Shown here piece after piece: positions 11,403-24,500 of a stretch of DNA of 64,000 nt (within the stretch, counting starts at the first letter, position 1; each line of letters begins with the position of its first letter). The notes below the pieces were generated by a model. The model did no database searches. It was given only the letters and a program-made list of their open reading frames with translations, and was not told where the DNA came from. The position numbers were made by a program, and so were the translations under genes. Source of the DNA: Hyperoodon ampullatus (lineage: Eukaryota > Chordata > Mammalia > Artiodactyla > Ziphiidae); assembly GCA_949752795.1 (NCBI GenBank), contig OX457071.1, forward strand, positions 24,536,800 through 24,600,799. The letters run 5' to 3'.

Positions 11403-13514
11403 ATGGATCTAAGTGTTCAAGTAAAAGGAATAGTTGCACATCTCTCACTTTTGTCAAAAGCTAGAAATGATTAAGCTTAGTGAGGAAGGCATGTCAAAAG
11501 CCAAGACAGCCTGAAAGCTAGGCCTCTTAGGCCAAACAGTTAGCCAAGTTATGAATGAAATTAAAAGTACTACTCCAGGGGGACTTCCCTGGTGGTGCAG
11601 TGGTTAAGAATCCACCTGCCAATGCAGGGGTCACAGACTTGATCCCTGGTCCGGGAAGATCCCACATGCCGCGGAGCAACTAAGCCCGTGTGACACAACT
11701 ACTGAGCCTGCACTCTAGAGCCTGCGAGCCACAACTACTGAGCCCGCGTGCTGCAACTACTGAAGCCCGTGCACCTAGAGCCTGTGCTCCGCAACAAGAG
11801 AAGCCCCCGCAATGAGAAGCCCGCGCACCACGACGGAGAGTAGTCCCTGCTCGCCTCAACTAGAGAAAGCCCGTGTGCAGCAACAAGAACCCAACGCAGT
11901 CAAAAAAAAAAAAAAAAAAGTACTACTCCAGTGAACACAGGAATGATCAGAAAGCAAAACAGCCTTATTGCTGATATGGAGAAAGTTTTAGTCATCTGGG
12001 TAAAAGATCAAACCAGCCACAACATTCCCTCAAACCAAAGCTAAATCCAAAGCAAAGCCCTAATTCTCTTCCATTCCATGAAGGCTGAGAGAGATGAGGA
12101 AGATGCAGAAAAAAAAGTTTGAAAGTAGAAGAGGTTAGTCATGAAGTTTAAGGAAAGAAGCCATCTCCATAGCAAAGATAGTGCAAGGTGAAGCTGCAAG
12201 TGTTGATGTAGAAGCTGCAGGAAGTTATTCACAAGATCTAGCTAAGATAATTAATGAAGGTGGCTACGCCAAGCAGCAGATTTTCAAATGTGGATATAAC
12301 AGTCTTAAGTAGAAGGTGCCATAAGATTTTCATAGCTAGAGAGAAGTCAATGCCTGGCTTCAAAGCTTCAAAGGACAGCTTGACACTCTTGTTAGGGGCT
12401 AATGCAGCTGGTGACTCTAAGTTAAAGCCAGTGGTCATTTACCATCCTGAAAATACTAGGGCCCTTAAGAATTATGCTACAGGTACTTGCCTTGCTCTAT
12501 AAATGGAACAGCAAAGCCTGGATGACAGCACATCTGTTTTCAACATGGTTTCCTGAATATTAAGCCCACTGTTGAGACACACTGCTCAGGAAAAAAAAAA
12601 GAAAGAAAAAGATTCCTTTCAAAATATTACTGCTCATTGTCAAGGCACCTCATCACCGACAAAACTCTGATGGAGATGTACAAGGAGATTAATGTTGTTC
12701 TCATGCCTACGAACACAACATCCATTCTGCAGCCCATGGGTCAAGGAGTAATTTTGACTTTCAAGTCTTATTATTTAAGAAATACATTTTCTAAGGCTAT
12801 AGTTGCCATGTATAGTGATTCGTCTAATGGATCTGTGCATAGTAAATTGAAAACCTTCTGGAGAGGATTTGCCATGTTAGATGACATTAAGAACATTCAT
12901 GATTTGTGGAAATAGGTTAAAAATATCAGCATTAGCAGGAGTTTGGAAGAAATTTATTCCAATCCTCATGGATGACTTTGAGGGGTCCAAGACTTCAGTG
13001 GAGGAAGTAGCTGCAGATGTGGCAAAAATAGCAAGAGAACTAGAATTAAAAGTGGAGCCTCAAGATGGGACTGAACTGCTGCCATCTCATGATAAAACTT
13101 TCACAGATGAGCAGTTCCTTCTTATGTGTGAGCAAAGAAAGTGGTTTCTTGAGATGGAATCTACTCCTGGTGAAGATACTGTGAAGATTGTTGAAATGAC
13201 AGCAAAGTGTTTAGAATATCACATAAACTTAGTTGATAAAACAATGACAGGATTTGAGAACACTGACTGCAATTTTGAAAGAAGTTCTGTGGGTAAAATG
13301 CTGTCAGACAGCATTGCATGCTACAAAGAAATTATTCATGAAAGAAGAATCTATCAATGAAGTGGCAAACTTCCTTGTTGTCTTATTTTAAGAAATTGCC
13401 ACAGTTATCCCATCTTCAGCAAGCACCCCTCTGATTAGTCAGCAGCCATCAACACCTAGGCAAGACCCACCAGCAAAAAGATTACAGCTCACTGAAGGCT
13501 CAGATGATGGTTAG
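11403..13514 (+). pseudogene. Tigger1 transposase pseudogene (DDE family)
   Basis: This is the decayed transposase of the surrounding Tigger1 (TIGD1-related pogo family: N-terminal DNA-binding region followed by a DDE nuclease core). The ancestral ATG is at 11403 and the ancestral stop at about 13512. A one-base loss just after the start codon, a short internal deletion near 11560, the SINE insertion and further frameshifts break it into pieces; the readable ones are about 12254-12502, 12637-12915 and 12881-13360. In the core, the second catalytic Asp (family motif I-D-N) is now Val at about 12636-12641, and the third (M-D-Q-G) is Gly at about 12737 (reads LQPMGQG). It cannot encode an active enzyme. 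Confidence 0.9.
11579..11915 (+). mobile_element. Long CHR-type SINE nested in Tigger1
   Basis: The tRNA-related head 'ggacttccctggtggtgcag' is followed by the long body with repeated 'acaactactgagcc' units, 'gagaagcccgcgcacc', and a terminal 'cgcagtcaaaa' plus A run. A perfect 16-bp duplication, aaaagtactactccag, lies at 11563-11578 and 11916-11931, with the Tigger1 gene continuing on either side. This gives the order Tigger1 first, SINE later. Confidence 0.95.
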
Positions 13515-13552
13515 CATTTTTTAGCGATAAAGGATTTGTTAATTAAGGTATG

Positions 13553-15755
13553 AAATAACAGAAAAAAATTGTCTGCTTTTTAGAACTGACGATAATTACT
13601 CGGAATTTTTTTGTTTCATCACTTATCAAGATAATTATCTCATGTAACCTGTAGTAACAACAACAGCAGTAATACCTTTTGAATTGTTCTTATAGAGGAT
13701 GACTCCAGAAAAAAGAAGCAGATAAAGTATTAACTTACTTCCATAACTCTAAGAAGAGTGACATCAAATATATATAACTGAACTGTGTGGTCTATTCAAA
13801 TAAACAGAGGTACTTGAAAACTTATCTATTATTGCTTTTTTGCATATGGTTTCTATACTCTCTTGTCTTTTACTTTGTTTAAATTTTAAATTTCCTCATG
13901 TTCCTTTGGATAAATATGAGTATATGCTTACATTTACTTATGTATGTATATGTATACATATACAGAGTATGTGTCTATATACATACTAAATATATATTTA
14001 TGTGTATCTATGTTTGTATACATGTATACATTTTATATGTTTTTGTATATCTATGTGATCTAGTTTTATCTGTTTGCGGTAGGATAACTATTAATGTTCT
14101 GTCTGGATTTTACTTGTCTTATTATGTTATTTGCTATAAAAGCAGTGTAGGATGGTAAACTTTAGATAGCATTTGCAATGAAAATTTGGTGCATTTATTT
14201 TTTGTAAAGTGTGTGGTAATCTCTACCAAAAATATCTGTATTTGGCGTTATTTACTTTTTAAATGTTTTTAGTTCATTTTAATATAGAGAATTTTTAAAA
14301 AACCATTGAAACCATAAAGTTACAATGTAAAAAGCAGTTCAAAATAGTAATAATATAAGAAACGCAATTCATCAGTTTGCAGGAGGTGAAAAATATTAAC
14401 ATGAATAATGTAATTTTAAATATTGTGGTGGTAATTTAGAAATAAACAGATTAATTATAATCTTGGTCACAAAAAATACATTTTTATCATTGAAATATAA
14501 TTGGCCAAGCATACTCTGGGGGGTTTTCAGTACTTTAAAATAATTCTTAGGAAAATAAATAATTAGAAAGGTTGGTCAAATGAAACAAAGAAATCTAACT
14601 TTCAGGTGTTTCCTTGTCCCTAAGCTTATCTTTAAAAATAAGGATACATTTTTAACAATGTGCCACAGATTTTAAAATATTTGTTTGCACAAGTCCTAAT
14701 CCTGGGAGAACCATGATGATAAAATATGGATTGAATATTATTTTGCCTTCTTAAATCCTATATTAATCACATTGTCTAAAATTAGAAAGAGATATTATTG
14801 GTAAGAAGTTTAAACATGCATAAAATTTATTTTATGCCTTTAGGTTAGACAAGATTAAGTGACATGTTCATTTAAACATTGAATAAGCTGTAATAATTAC
14901 AGAGTGCATGCTAAAAGCTTTGGATTGCTTTTCAAGTCAAGAATGACTTTGCCTGTTTATAGGATGACAGTTGGCTTTCACTTCTTTTAAACAATCACTA
15001 AACCAAGTTTTAAAGGTGAATTAACAAAGCACAGATAATACAAAGTATTATAAAGTCTACACATCATTTCTGTTAAAAAAAAAGACCCCATTTATGTAAA
15101 AAGGAATTAAGGGAATTGGAAATGTTAGTATTAAAAAGTTCTAAACTAATAATAGAATACAGATAATCAGAGTTGACAGCATCTAGTTAAAAAGAGAATC
15201 ATCCAAAATAGAAAGCATTGTTATGGCTATGTAGAATATTGGATTTTATTTTTTAAAAAACCTCATTAACTTTGCACACATTGATTTAATTTTTCTTATT
15301 TTAATTCTCCAGAGGGTAGAAAATTGGAGCACTGACTCTCCCCAGCCACTTTGGGATACCTCATGCAGTCATCAGCTAATGTCTCAAAGACTGTCCTCAG
15401 CCCTGTGTAATAACAGACAAAAGATTCAGAATAGAATAGCACATTTCTTAATATTCTTACAGTGAAAGTTATCTTCTCTAATGATTTATATTTTAATCTT
15501 GTTTCTTTTTTTGTTTTGTCTTGAAAAATGAGTACAAACCAGTACTATCTTATTCTCTAGTTTACTTTATTCTCCCCTTTACCTTATTCTTCCCCTCAAT
15601 TTGGTGAGACCAGTTTCTTTAATCCTTCTCCAATGATTATTGCTTCCCAAACTATTCATTTTGAAGTCATAGAGTAAGAAAATTTTGTTAGTCATAATAT
15701 TTTGAGTTTTATCTGTGGCGCTCAGAGTTTTGATACTCTATCATTTTCTTTCCAG
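13553..15755. other. AT-rich unique sequence with a TATG/TATA-rich tract
   Basis: No gene is seen. A degenerate alternating tract rich in TATG, TACA and TATA spans about 13915-14050. An isolated acceptor-like sequence, a pyrimidine run ending 'ttctccag', lies at 15311-15312, with no good donor nearby. Confidence 0.45.
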
Positions 15756-15837
15756 GAAAAACTGGTACCCTAATTCACCCTGGTTCTTAGCAACCCATCG
15801 ATCCCCAAGGAAGAATTTCAGCCCCAGCCTTCTCAAG
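15756..15837 (+). other. Candidate internal exon (82 bp) with strong splice sites
   Basis: An acceptor with a good pyrimidine tract ('tcattttctttccag', AG at 15754-15755) and a near-consensus donor ('caag|gtaagaaa', GT at 15838-15839) enclose 82 bp. The interval is less AT-rich than its flanks and matches no repeat I recognise. One of three frames is open: after one leading base it gives 27 sense codons ending exactly at the donor, while the other two hit stops. The short peptide contains NWYPNSPWF and matches nothing I know. It could be a coding exon of a large gene, a long non-coding RNA exon, or chance splice motifs. No partner exon is visible in the window. Confidence 0.3.
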
Positions 15838-18499
15838 GTAAGAAAAAGGATTAATATATCCACTTGGATTCTAGAATTGTGATTATTGGAAAACTTATCT
15901 AGACTCTTGATATGTTAATATAAACTTGATTGGGCATATGAATGTGATAAGATATAGTGTGTTTTCATGATGTTGTTTCATATTTGAAGCCAAAAGGCCA
16001 CTACAAAATACTGATGAACTAGACAAAATCTTATTACCAGTTCTTATCAATCATGCTTAATATTTGTGTGAAAAAGTATTTTAAGACTACTCTGCCATAT
16101 CTTTGGTGAAGACTGAAATATTACATTTACAAACAAATTAAGGAGGTAAGTGCTAATCCTCTTCTAATGCATGAACAAAGTTGATTTTAAAAAGTCATTA
16201 GGCACTATTTTAAAAGTCAAACTGGTATCATTGGGTGCTGAAGGAAATGGAATTGCTATAGCGGCATGGCTGAAATGTTAATATTAGACTCAACGTCTCA
16301 TACTTCTTTTGGCTAGTATGAATATAAAAATTCTTCAGGTAAGTCAGATTCTTCTGAGTTAATTCACTGACTCCTTGGCTGTGTAAACTCTTTAACAGTC
16401 CTAAGTTTCCATTAATTTGGTCTATCAATCTTAATTATTATCTAAGGAGTTGTCTCATAACTGAGAATGTTTAATGATAATGTAATTTGGATAAGGGTGT
16501 TGTTTTCTTTCGCTTCACAGTTGGGGAGATTTTCACTAATGAAATGTTTTGAATTCTCGTTTTCTGTTTTCTTCTTATAGTAGTGGTTTATGGATTTTTT
16601 TCTATCTTTTCTTTATTTTGTAATGTGTTATTTTCATTGATCAGCAATAATATTTATATGCAGACGGGGTAAGGGCTACTGAGTTTCATTCCTGTCCCTA
16701 GTATATCACCACTCATTGTGTACCGACTGAAACCATTATAATAGAATGTTTCATGAAACACTCCAACTCTCTTTCACCTAAATGATTTTTTATTGTTGGG
16801 AAGGTTGTACTTTATAAGCCATAATTAACAAATAGCATTTTATGTAAATAAAATGTTCTCTCTATATATATTACTTAAATGTATATCTAGAAAATAAATA
16901 ATACAGCACCATTTTTGTATATCTTAGAAGATAATATTTACTATAATAAGTATCTAGCTAAAAAGCCTGAACACTACTCTATAATTATTTTTACCAACGC
17001 ATCTCTTATATTTGTATCTAAACAGGACAATTATAAAAAATCCAATGAATACTATAAAGTATAGACTTTCTTAATTTTTTCCAAATAACATTAGAATTTC
17101 AAGTTAGTCATAGCATTTTACCTCTCTAACATGTGCCTGATAACTTATTTAACAAAGAAAGAATTTGAGTCAGCATCAACTTATTCATTACTGTCTAAGC
17201 ATTTATAGTTAACATACTGTATTCCAGACTTGGTGTGGGTAGTACAGGGATGACTAAACTGTAAAGCTTGCTAAATGAGTTTGCATTTTTCTTCTACAGG
17301 CTTCTAGACTCATCCAGTAATTTAAATGTAATCTGTATTTTTTATAAGATAATTAAAATACATTATAGCAATATAGGAAAGAACACAGGGTAAAGAAGAT
17401 AGGGGCTCTATTAAGCAGCTCGAAAGAACTTCAGTCACATTTTTTGGAGGTCGAGTCAAGGCTAACCATGGGTCTCTGAAAACTCTCTATTGATGCTAGA
17501 TTAATGACAGGGTACTAGCAAGCTTCTAATGTTCATCCACTCTTTCAGCCATCCATGCATTTATTTAAGAAAAAAAATTATGTGGCAGGCAGATTCCTAG
17601 AAGCTGGCAATGAAAAGGCATATCTCTGTCTCTCTGTCTCTCGTTGGCAATCTAATCTCATAATAACATAACAGTGTGGTAAAAAGTTATGAGAGGTAAA
17701 TGCACAGGACAGTTGCTGACAAGGACTAACACACATCTGATCGAGGCTTAGCTAAGGCAAGTCTTGGGCTAAATCGGGACAGGAAAATAGGAACTAATCC
17801 AAGCAGATGGAGAGGTGGCAAGAAAAGGTATGACATTCCCACGGGAGGGAAGAAACTCAGAAGATAGAAGTGCCAAGAAACATGGCCGACTCAGGAAACT
17901 AAAATTATTTGGGCATGCGTTAAGAGTAGGGAACGTAAATTGAGCAGAACATAATGCCTCCTTCAAAGATGCTTTACTTCGCTTACTTTAAGGTCAGCCA
18001 CCAGAGCTTTCTACTCCACCTTACCCAGCTTAATTTTACCTCAGGAGACTCATTGCCATCCCCTACAACTACTTCCTACTGGAGCCACCCCGTGCCAATG
18101 TCCCAAAATTTCCCTGACTTTGTCACTCAAGATGCCTATTTAGGTTATCAGTTTGTTCCTTCTCAATGACAAAATGTGCAGAGATCTTAGAAAATGATGA
18201 CCTTAATTGGTCACAGTAGTTTTGTTAAATCATAATGCTAGAACAATAAATCCCCTCTTGAAATGTCTATGCCCCTCTGCAGATAAAGATACACTTACCT
18301 TTTCGGCCAAAACGAAAAAGGTCAACTTTTTTTTTTAAAGTACAAGACAAATCAAAGTGCTCAATTACAGTGTTTTCAATGTTACCTCCATATATCAACT
18401 CTCTTTTTCTCCCTCTTTTTAAAATTATTTAACTCCTTTAAATGAATATTAGAGGTGAATCACAGGCTAGTCAAAATAATAATATGCTTATCATTATTA
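15838..18499. other. Unique sequence, no gene seen
   Basis: This is AT-rich DNA with no recognisable repeat or coding signal. An ATG-started frame of 71 codons at 17954-18169 has no similarity I recognise and no promoter or splice context. A short TCTG/TCTC run lies at about 17625-17643. Confidence 0.45.
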
Positions 18500-18665
18500 T
18501 GTCTCATTTAATTTGCACAGAAAACTAGTGTATGGATAATAATATTTAATGAATAAGAAAACTGAGGCCCCAAAAGGACAAGTGACTTTAACGATGCCCA
18601 GCTATTAAATTACAGAGGCAAAAATGAAACCCAGTTCTCTTTCACAACAAAAGCAATTTCTTTCT
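18500..18665 (-). repeat. MIR SINE
   Basis: The antisense MIR core reads 'aagaaaactgaggcccc', then 'caagtgactttaacgatgcccagct', then 'acagaggcaaaaatgaaaccc', in the expected order for a minus-strand copy. Confidence 0.75.
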
Positions 18666-19079
18666 ACTATTACATGTCTTTACTCCTTTTCCAAAAACTC
18701 TACTGCAAAGCTTGTCTTGCAAATAGGAATTATGATTCCTTCCTTATTTGAATAAATAATTTATTCATTCTTACCCTAACCATATTTATTTGTCTTCTAA
18801 ATTTGATCTAAAAATGAGAAAAACATTCTTGCAACTAATTATTTTAAACTCCTGGCAGAAAAGTTTTAGGAGCCACAATTCTGGCAAACTTGATGAGTTA
18901 AAAACAAAACGCTTTTTTTTTTTTCTTTCTTTCTGCAATCACTTCAACTGTGCTCTGTGGAACATTTGAGTCTCTTTAGTTAATGGCATACCAGATAATG
19001 TCCTCCCTGCCTCTCCACCTTTGAACCCACACTGATAATCTTCTCAAGGAGCTGACATGCAAAGACTAGCAAGTGATGT

Positions 19080-19445
19080 CTGTTAACCTCTGGCTTCCAG
19101 TCTGTCTGGCTATTGGGAAGCTGAGTGGGAGTTCAGATGTAGAAGGAAGAGAATAAGATCAATGCGTTTATTCTCCAGCTCACCCTTGACTGAAGGGTGA
19201 AGCTGCTCTTCAAGTGGCCTCTCCGCAGGATTCTCCTTTGAGTAACCACTCCCTCCCTCTAGCCTTCAGGTTTGAGGTAGTAACAGTTTTGCTCTCATTA
19301 ACCAGATTACTGTTAATATCCCTGTATCATTTTTTACAACCTATGCACACTCTTGTTAACTGTCAGTTTATTAAATTCTCCAGAAATTATGCTAAATTGA
19401 GTGTGTCATCATTTTTCTCTTAGGGACGTGACTGATAAAAATGAC
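19080..19445 (+). repeat. Probable LTR fragment (MaLR/ERVL-like)
   Basis: The 3' part ('tttattaaattctccagaaattatgctaaattg', split by mutations, then 'gagtgtgtcatc' and 'gggacgtgactgataaaaa') resembles the end of an old mammalian LTR. The 5' boundary is unclear and the family assignment is tentative. Confidence 0.35.
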
Positions 19446-20424
19446 ACGGCAGAAAATCTCACAACTCTCTGACTAGTTTCACATGTTAAAGTCGTCTCTG
19501 TTGCTCATTTGAACTCTAAGACTTTTATTCTTAGACATTTTAGGTGGGGAAGAGAGAAAAGGAAAAGGACAGATATGCTTCTCCAGTGGTGCCACAGTTT
19601 ATTCTTGGTTGACTTTGTTTCCCGGTTTAATACCAACTGGCTGCTACAGATACCAGCTACATACTGGCCCTCTGATGGCGCAAAGGTGTTAAAGCAATCT
19701 AACCTGGATGCACCTCTAACTGTCCATATCAACTCAACAAACTGGTCACAGCAGACCTCGCTGCTGGGATCTTCCTGCCCAGCAGGTTTCTTTAGTTGAC
19801 ACTCTCCCTACGCCCACCCTCGCTAGATATGTGGGGAGAAATGCTCAAATCCTGTTTCTATGGCTTATGAGCAATGATTCCTTCTCTTGCCTTAGGCTTT
19901 TGTATATGAAGCCTGGAAAAGCAGGTAAACTCATTAGTTAGGATGACTTTAATAAATATCGAAAAGGGTGTTCTTCCCAGGTAAATTTCAGGATAATTTC
20001 ATTCTTTTGTTGTTGGGGGTAGGGGTTGGGGGATGTTTGAAGTCATTTTATTTTCACATAGATCTTACTTTCTATTTTTGATGCAGTAGAAAAGGTCCCC
20101 CTTATCAAATCGTTATATCTACAAAAAACAGTCTCTCAAGAAGTATTTATTAGACAAAAGACATATAAACTTCTTTCCAACAATGAGGTATGTAAACATT
20201 ATACATGATAGCCCGTTGAGTGTGGTGATTAATCAATCAGATGGCTAAGAGCAAACTTTTATAGCAACATCATCGGATCAATATGAGGGACAGGTGTATG
20301 GGAGGCTATGCTTTTCTTTAAGATATATATGAAATGTGTAACTGAATTGTTTCATAAGTGTTATATTTTTTTAAACGTATGTTTTCTCCCAAATTATGGA
20401 ACTTAAAGCCACATTAGTGGTCCT
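19446..20424. other. Unique sequence, no gene seen
   Basis: The part at about 19500-19830 has higher complexity and GC than its neighbours and carries overlapping frames of 96 codons (plus) and 75 codons (minus). Neither has a recognisable domain and the longer one does not start at ATG. It is a candidate conserved non-coding block at best. Confidence 0.4.
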
Positions 20425-20890
20425 CTTCTTACTGCAATTAGAGCAGAATCAAAACTCCTTAACTGATCTATCCCCTGCCTAACTTGCCACCGTCTCTCTA
20501 TCATAGAGCGCGTCAACTATACTAGTGATTCTTTAAGGTTAGTGAAAGAGCCAGGTTCTTTCTTCCTGAGATAATTTGCCCTACTTGGAATTCTTTGCCT
20601 ATAAAACTGTGACCTCCAATGCTTACCTGGCTGGCCCTTAGTCACCTTTCAGATCTCACCTTATAAAGTACCTCTTCAAAGTGGCTTTCCAAGATTAAGG
20701 TGTCCAAAAAAAACTCCCACCAGTCACATGATTCTCTCTCAGAGAATTCTGTTTTCTCCCTTCATAATCCTTATCATTGCTTTTAATACTACATTGCCAG
20801 ATCTTTCACAGCATTAGACTTCTCTATTTTATTCAACATTGTATCCCTAAAGCGCCTGGTATGTAAAAGGTGTTCAAAAAGTGCCGGATG
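20425..20890 (+). repeat. L2 LINE 3' end
   Basis: The sense-strand L2 3' region is recognisable over several hundred bases: 'caaaactccttaactgatct', 'ttagtcacctttcagatctc', 'agtggctttcc', then the terminal 'gtatccctaaagcgcctgg' and 'aaaaggtgttcaaaa' block. The copy is strongly diverged and 5' truncated. Confidence 0.75.
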
Positions 20891-21535
20891 TGTGATGAAA
20901 TCTAGTTTAAATAAATCTAGCTCTTTGTTTTCAAATAAACAATAGAATTGGATTGTGGTAGACAGAATTAGATTCCACTCTAATAAGATTCTTTTTTCTA
21001 TCAAGTTCTAGTGAAATGCTGTTTTAAGCTCTGGCATTTTAATGTTGAGAAAGTTTTATGCAAACACCATCGTTGTGTCTAAAATATTTTATATTTGATT
21101 AGACTCCAGTGTAGTTGTTAATAAAACTATCACAGCTGTTTCACCATGTCTTTATTAATCTCATTAATTATGAGTTAATTCACATCTTCAGGAAACAAAC
21201 ACAAATAAAAGAATTCCCAGCAGAATGTTCAGTTTCAGTGTTAGCAAATACCAAAGAAATCAATCAAGACAGCAGTTTACTTAAAGCTTCATTTATAAAG
21301 GTATAATCAACCACATTTCTTAATTCCTCTGTCAGGAAGAATAAATGTTCAATTTGTTTGCTGACCGCTTACTCAAGGACCAAACACCTGTACTGTGCAG
21401 GTACAGCATTAATCATTCTACCATCCGTCTACGTCTTCTCTCAGGGTCTTTGTTTATCTTGCCATTATCATTCTCAGCTAACCTTCTCAAGACTTTTTCT
21501 GTGGTTTATAAGAAAGTTTGTAATTGATGCAAACT

Positions 21536-21573
<38 letters not shown>

Positions 21574-24500
21574 AAACACACTAATGAGATCACTTTTTTT
21601 TTTCATTAAGGATATGTGCAAATTCAGTTTACTTATATTGGATGCTTACACGATTATAGGTCATTTGGTTATTCTTCTATCAGTAAAAGAAGGCATTTAA
21701 ATATTTGAAAATATATCACATGCAAAATTCATTTTAATTTCTACTAGAGATAAAAAACAGGAATTGAATAAAGAAAATTATGAGAAATGTAAATGAAGCC
21801 TCTGACCTTGAAATGGTGGAGGAAAAAAAGCAGCTATAAAAACAAGGAAACAAAAAAACAAGCTATAAAACAATGAGGAAAACAATGAAAGGTAGCACAT
21901 GAACAGAAAGAGAGAACTCCGGGAGTTAACAGTGAAAAACAAACATGTTGGTAGCCCAGAATGTGTGAGATAAGGGAAGAAAGAAAAAAAGATAAGAATT
22001 AGGTAGATGGAAAGTAAATGGAGAGGATAAGGAAGAAAGGAAATGTGGCAAAAATAGATCTGATCAGAAGCAAGAAGTAAAAACTGGTGAAGAGAAGAAG
22101 TAGAGAAAAAAGGTAAAAGTGTAAGAGAGAAAGTAATACAGAGAAAAAAAAAAAAAAAACTACAGGAAACCAGGAAACCTACAGGGGAACTAAATGTAAA
22201 GGGAAACTGGAAAAAAAATGAAGAAACTATTTACCCAAAGAACAATTACATATATTCATTAAATAGGACCATTATACTTTATATGCTGTAGGATAAATAG
22301 TCAAGTCCCTGATTACCACTGCAGTACTGGAGCTATAATCATAAATTCCTAAAAGAGCCTCACAAGCAGTACAATTAATGAGACATCTAGTAGAGAGGAT
22401 ATGCTTCCAGCTATAGTCAGTTGATGCCATTGTAGGAATGGAGCCCAGTGTTTCCTGCTTTCAGTAGTAAATGGGTGTGTTTGACATTTTATGCCAAAAA
22501 AATGTCAAATCTATTCCAAATCTATACTTCTCTTTTTCCTCATAAATAAAAAAAATGATTTTGAGGGTACAGCAAGTACCCAACACTAGCAAGTATTTTC
22601 TCAGCTTTCTTCTCGGTTAGGATAGCTATGTGAATCAATTGTGAACAATGAGAGGAAATCAGCTGTAGTGTGTTCTGGGATTGTGACAAAGCTTTTGCTT
22701 TCCTCATAAAGGATGGTCGATGTGGCTGTGTACATCTTCTCTGTATTTCTCTTCCTTAATTAATTAGGATGTGTTATTTGGAGCTGCAGTGTAGCCATCT
22801 TGGGTCCATTAGAATTGATATTGTTGACTGGCTGATTCAACATCCACAGTCTCTTAATCTGGACCTTTTTGTGAGAAAAATGAACTCTTTTTTTGGATAA
22901 GCTACTACTAGTCAATCACTCCATCAGTTGAAGCCAAACATACTCTAAATAATGTAGTAGAAATCTACAGTGTCATGTACAGACTGTTAAGTGTTGCTCA
23001 CAGTTTAATACTATTTTTGACAAGCTAAATATGTCTTCAAGATAGATCCTGACCATAGACAACAAGTCTGTGACATATTTATTAATTTTGATGAATGAAC
23101 CAAAATTTCCCATTTTAAACGAATGTTTTACATTCAGAGAACTAAATTTATTCTAAAGAATTCTGTTTGTATATTTTTGTTCTTATTGAATATAGATTTC
23201 CTTGTATAACTAAGATTTTTCACATCTATAGAAATGTATTTTTCAGGTTTACCCTTGGCTTTACATGTTGTCCATACTGTCTCTTTTACTTTGTTTTCTG
23301 TTAGTTTACCTGCTCTGTGTCCTCTATGAAATTGGGATTCAGTTCTTATTTTAATCAGAATGTGAGTTCCCTAAAGAAGGATTCCCAGATGTTCCCCAAG
23401 TCCAGAGACAGTAGAGGGCACAGAACCAGGAGGACAGCAGGGTTATATGGGGAAGAGGCAAGGTGTAGTCATCATTAATAAAACCAGCACCCAGCATCTT
23501 GCAGACTACCCTATAGGAAACCAAGGCCTTTCAGGAAATGGCCATTGATGAAACATTATTAAAATGAAACATTGAGTAAGTACCAAAAAAAGCATAAAAC
23601 TCTTTTTTTAGAATAGCAATAAGGTCATAAAGAATAGAAAGTACCATCACAATAAAGAAGGATATGATGAAATAAGAACTTTGGGCACATTGGGAAGAAT
23701 TTGAAGACCTTGCATGATACACAAAAAGAGATGTAGTCTGGAATAGATGTAAAACTGATCTGTAATTCCACTGGCCTAGGAAAGCAATAAGAAATTAAAA
23801 ATTGTGCCTCTAACTATGAGTATGTTATAATGTATATACTTATCATTTGGTTAGGTATATAATAAAATATACACAATTCTCATCCTCTACTAGAAATTAA
23901 GTACTTATCAATATAATATTATTATGTATCCTGTGTTGAAGAACCAATGCCCTAAATTTCAAATATAGATTCCTGAGTTGACAAAACTTACCTTATGTTT
24001 ATAACCAAGATTCTGGAACATAAAGTAGAAAGACATAGGCAGATAGCATTCTTGACAAAATACTGCCTTCACACAACTTATTTCATTTGAGTGTTCTACT
24101 AATAGAGTAATTGATTACATTAATTATGATATGTATGTATATTTATATATAATTTGATGATATATGATATCATATATAAATATACATGTATATATACATG
24201 TAATTTCCATTGGTAATAAATAGACCTTTTTTTCTTTATTTCTATACACCATTCTAAAATGGTCTCTTAAATTGCATGTTACCTATTCTGATATTTTGTT
24301 GTTGTTAGTGTTGCATTTAATTTACAATAAAATTCTTGGGTTTTATTTTGTAATTTTCCTGAACAACATCTCACAGTATGTAATTTTGTTGAACCTGTAA
24401 ATTTGTGGATAGTTTCCTCAACATAGATAAATTCTTATTTCCTTACTGAATCTCAGTTGAGTTGTTTCAGTTACACTTTGATGTCAAATAACATAATGAG

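Larger units (their letters stand above)
10998..13552 (+). mobile_element. Tigger1 DNA transposon (pogo-like), 3' truncated, with nested SINE
   Basis: The element begins with the 5' terminal inverted repeat 'caggcatgccttg' preceded by TA (10996-10997). It runs colinearly through the Tigger1 5' UTR, transposase gene and post-stop region to about 13552. The last part of the 3' UTR and the 3' terminal repeat are absent, so the copy could not be mobilised even with transposase supplied. A long SINE (11579-11915) is inserted near the start of the gene. Without the SINE the remnant is about 2.2 kb, close to full length for this family. Confidence 0.92.

Noticed and set aside
15301..15420. Second possible exon after an acceptor-like 'ttctccag' at 15312
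   Set aside because: There is no convincing donor within a reasonable distance.
17954..18169. 71-codon frame starting at a real ATG
   Set aside because: No motif, no good start context and no neighbouring exon signal; treated as chance.
18297..18322. Short hairpin 'acctttt...aaaaaggt' resembling a mariner end
   Set aside because: Only about nine or ten pairs, with a mismatch or bulge and no TA-flanked terminal repeats; too small to call an element.
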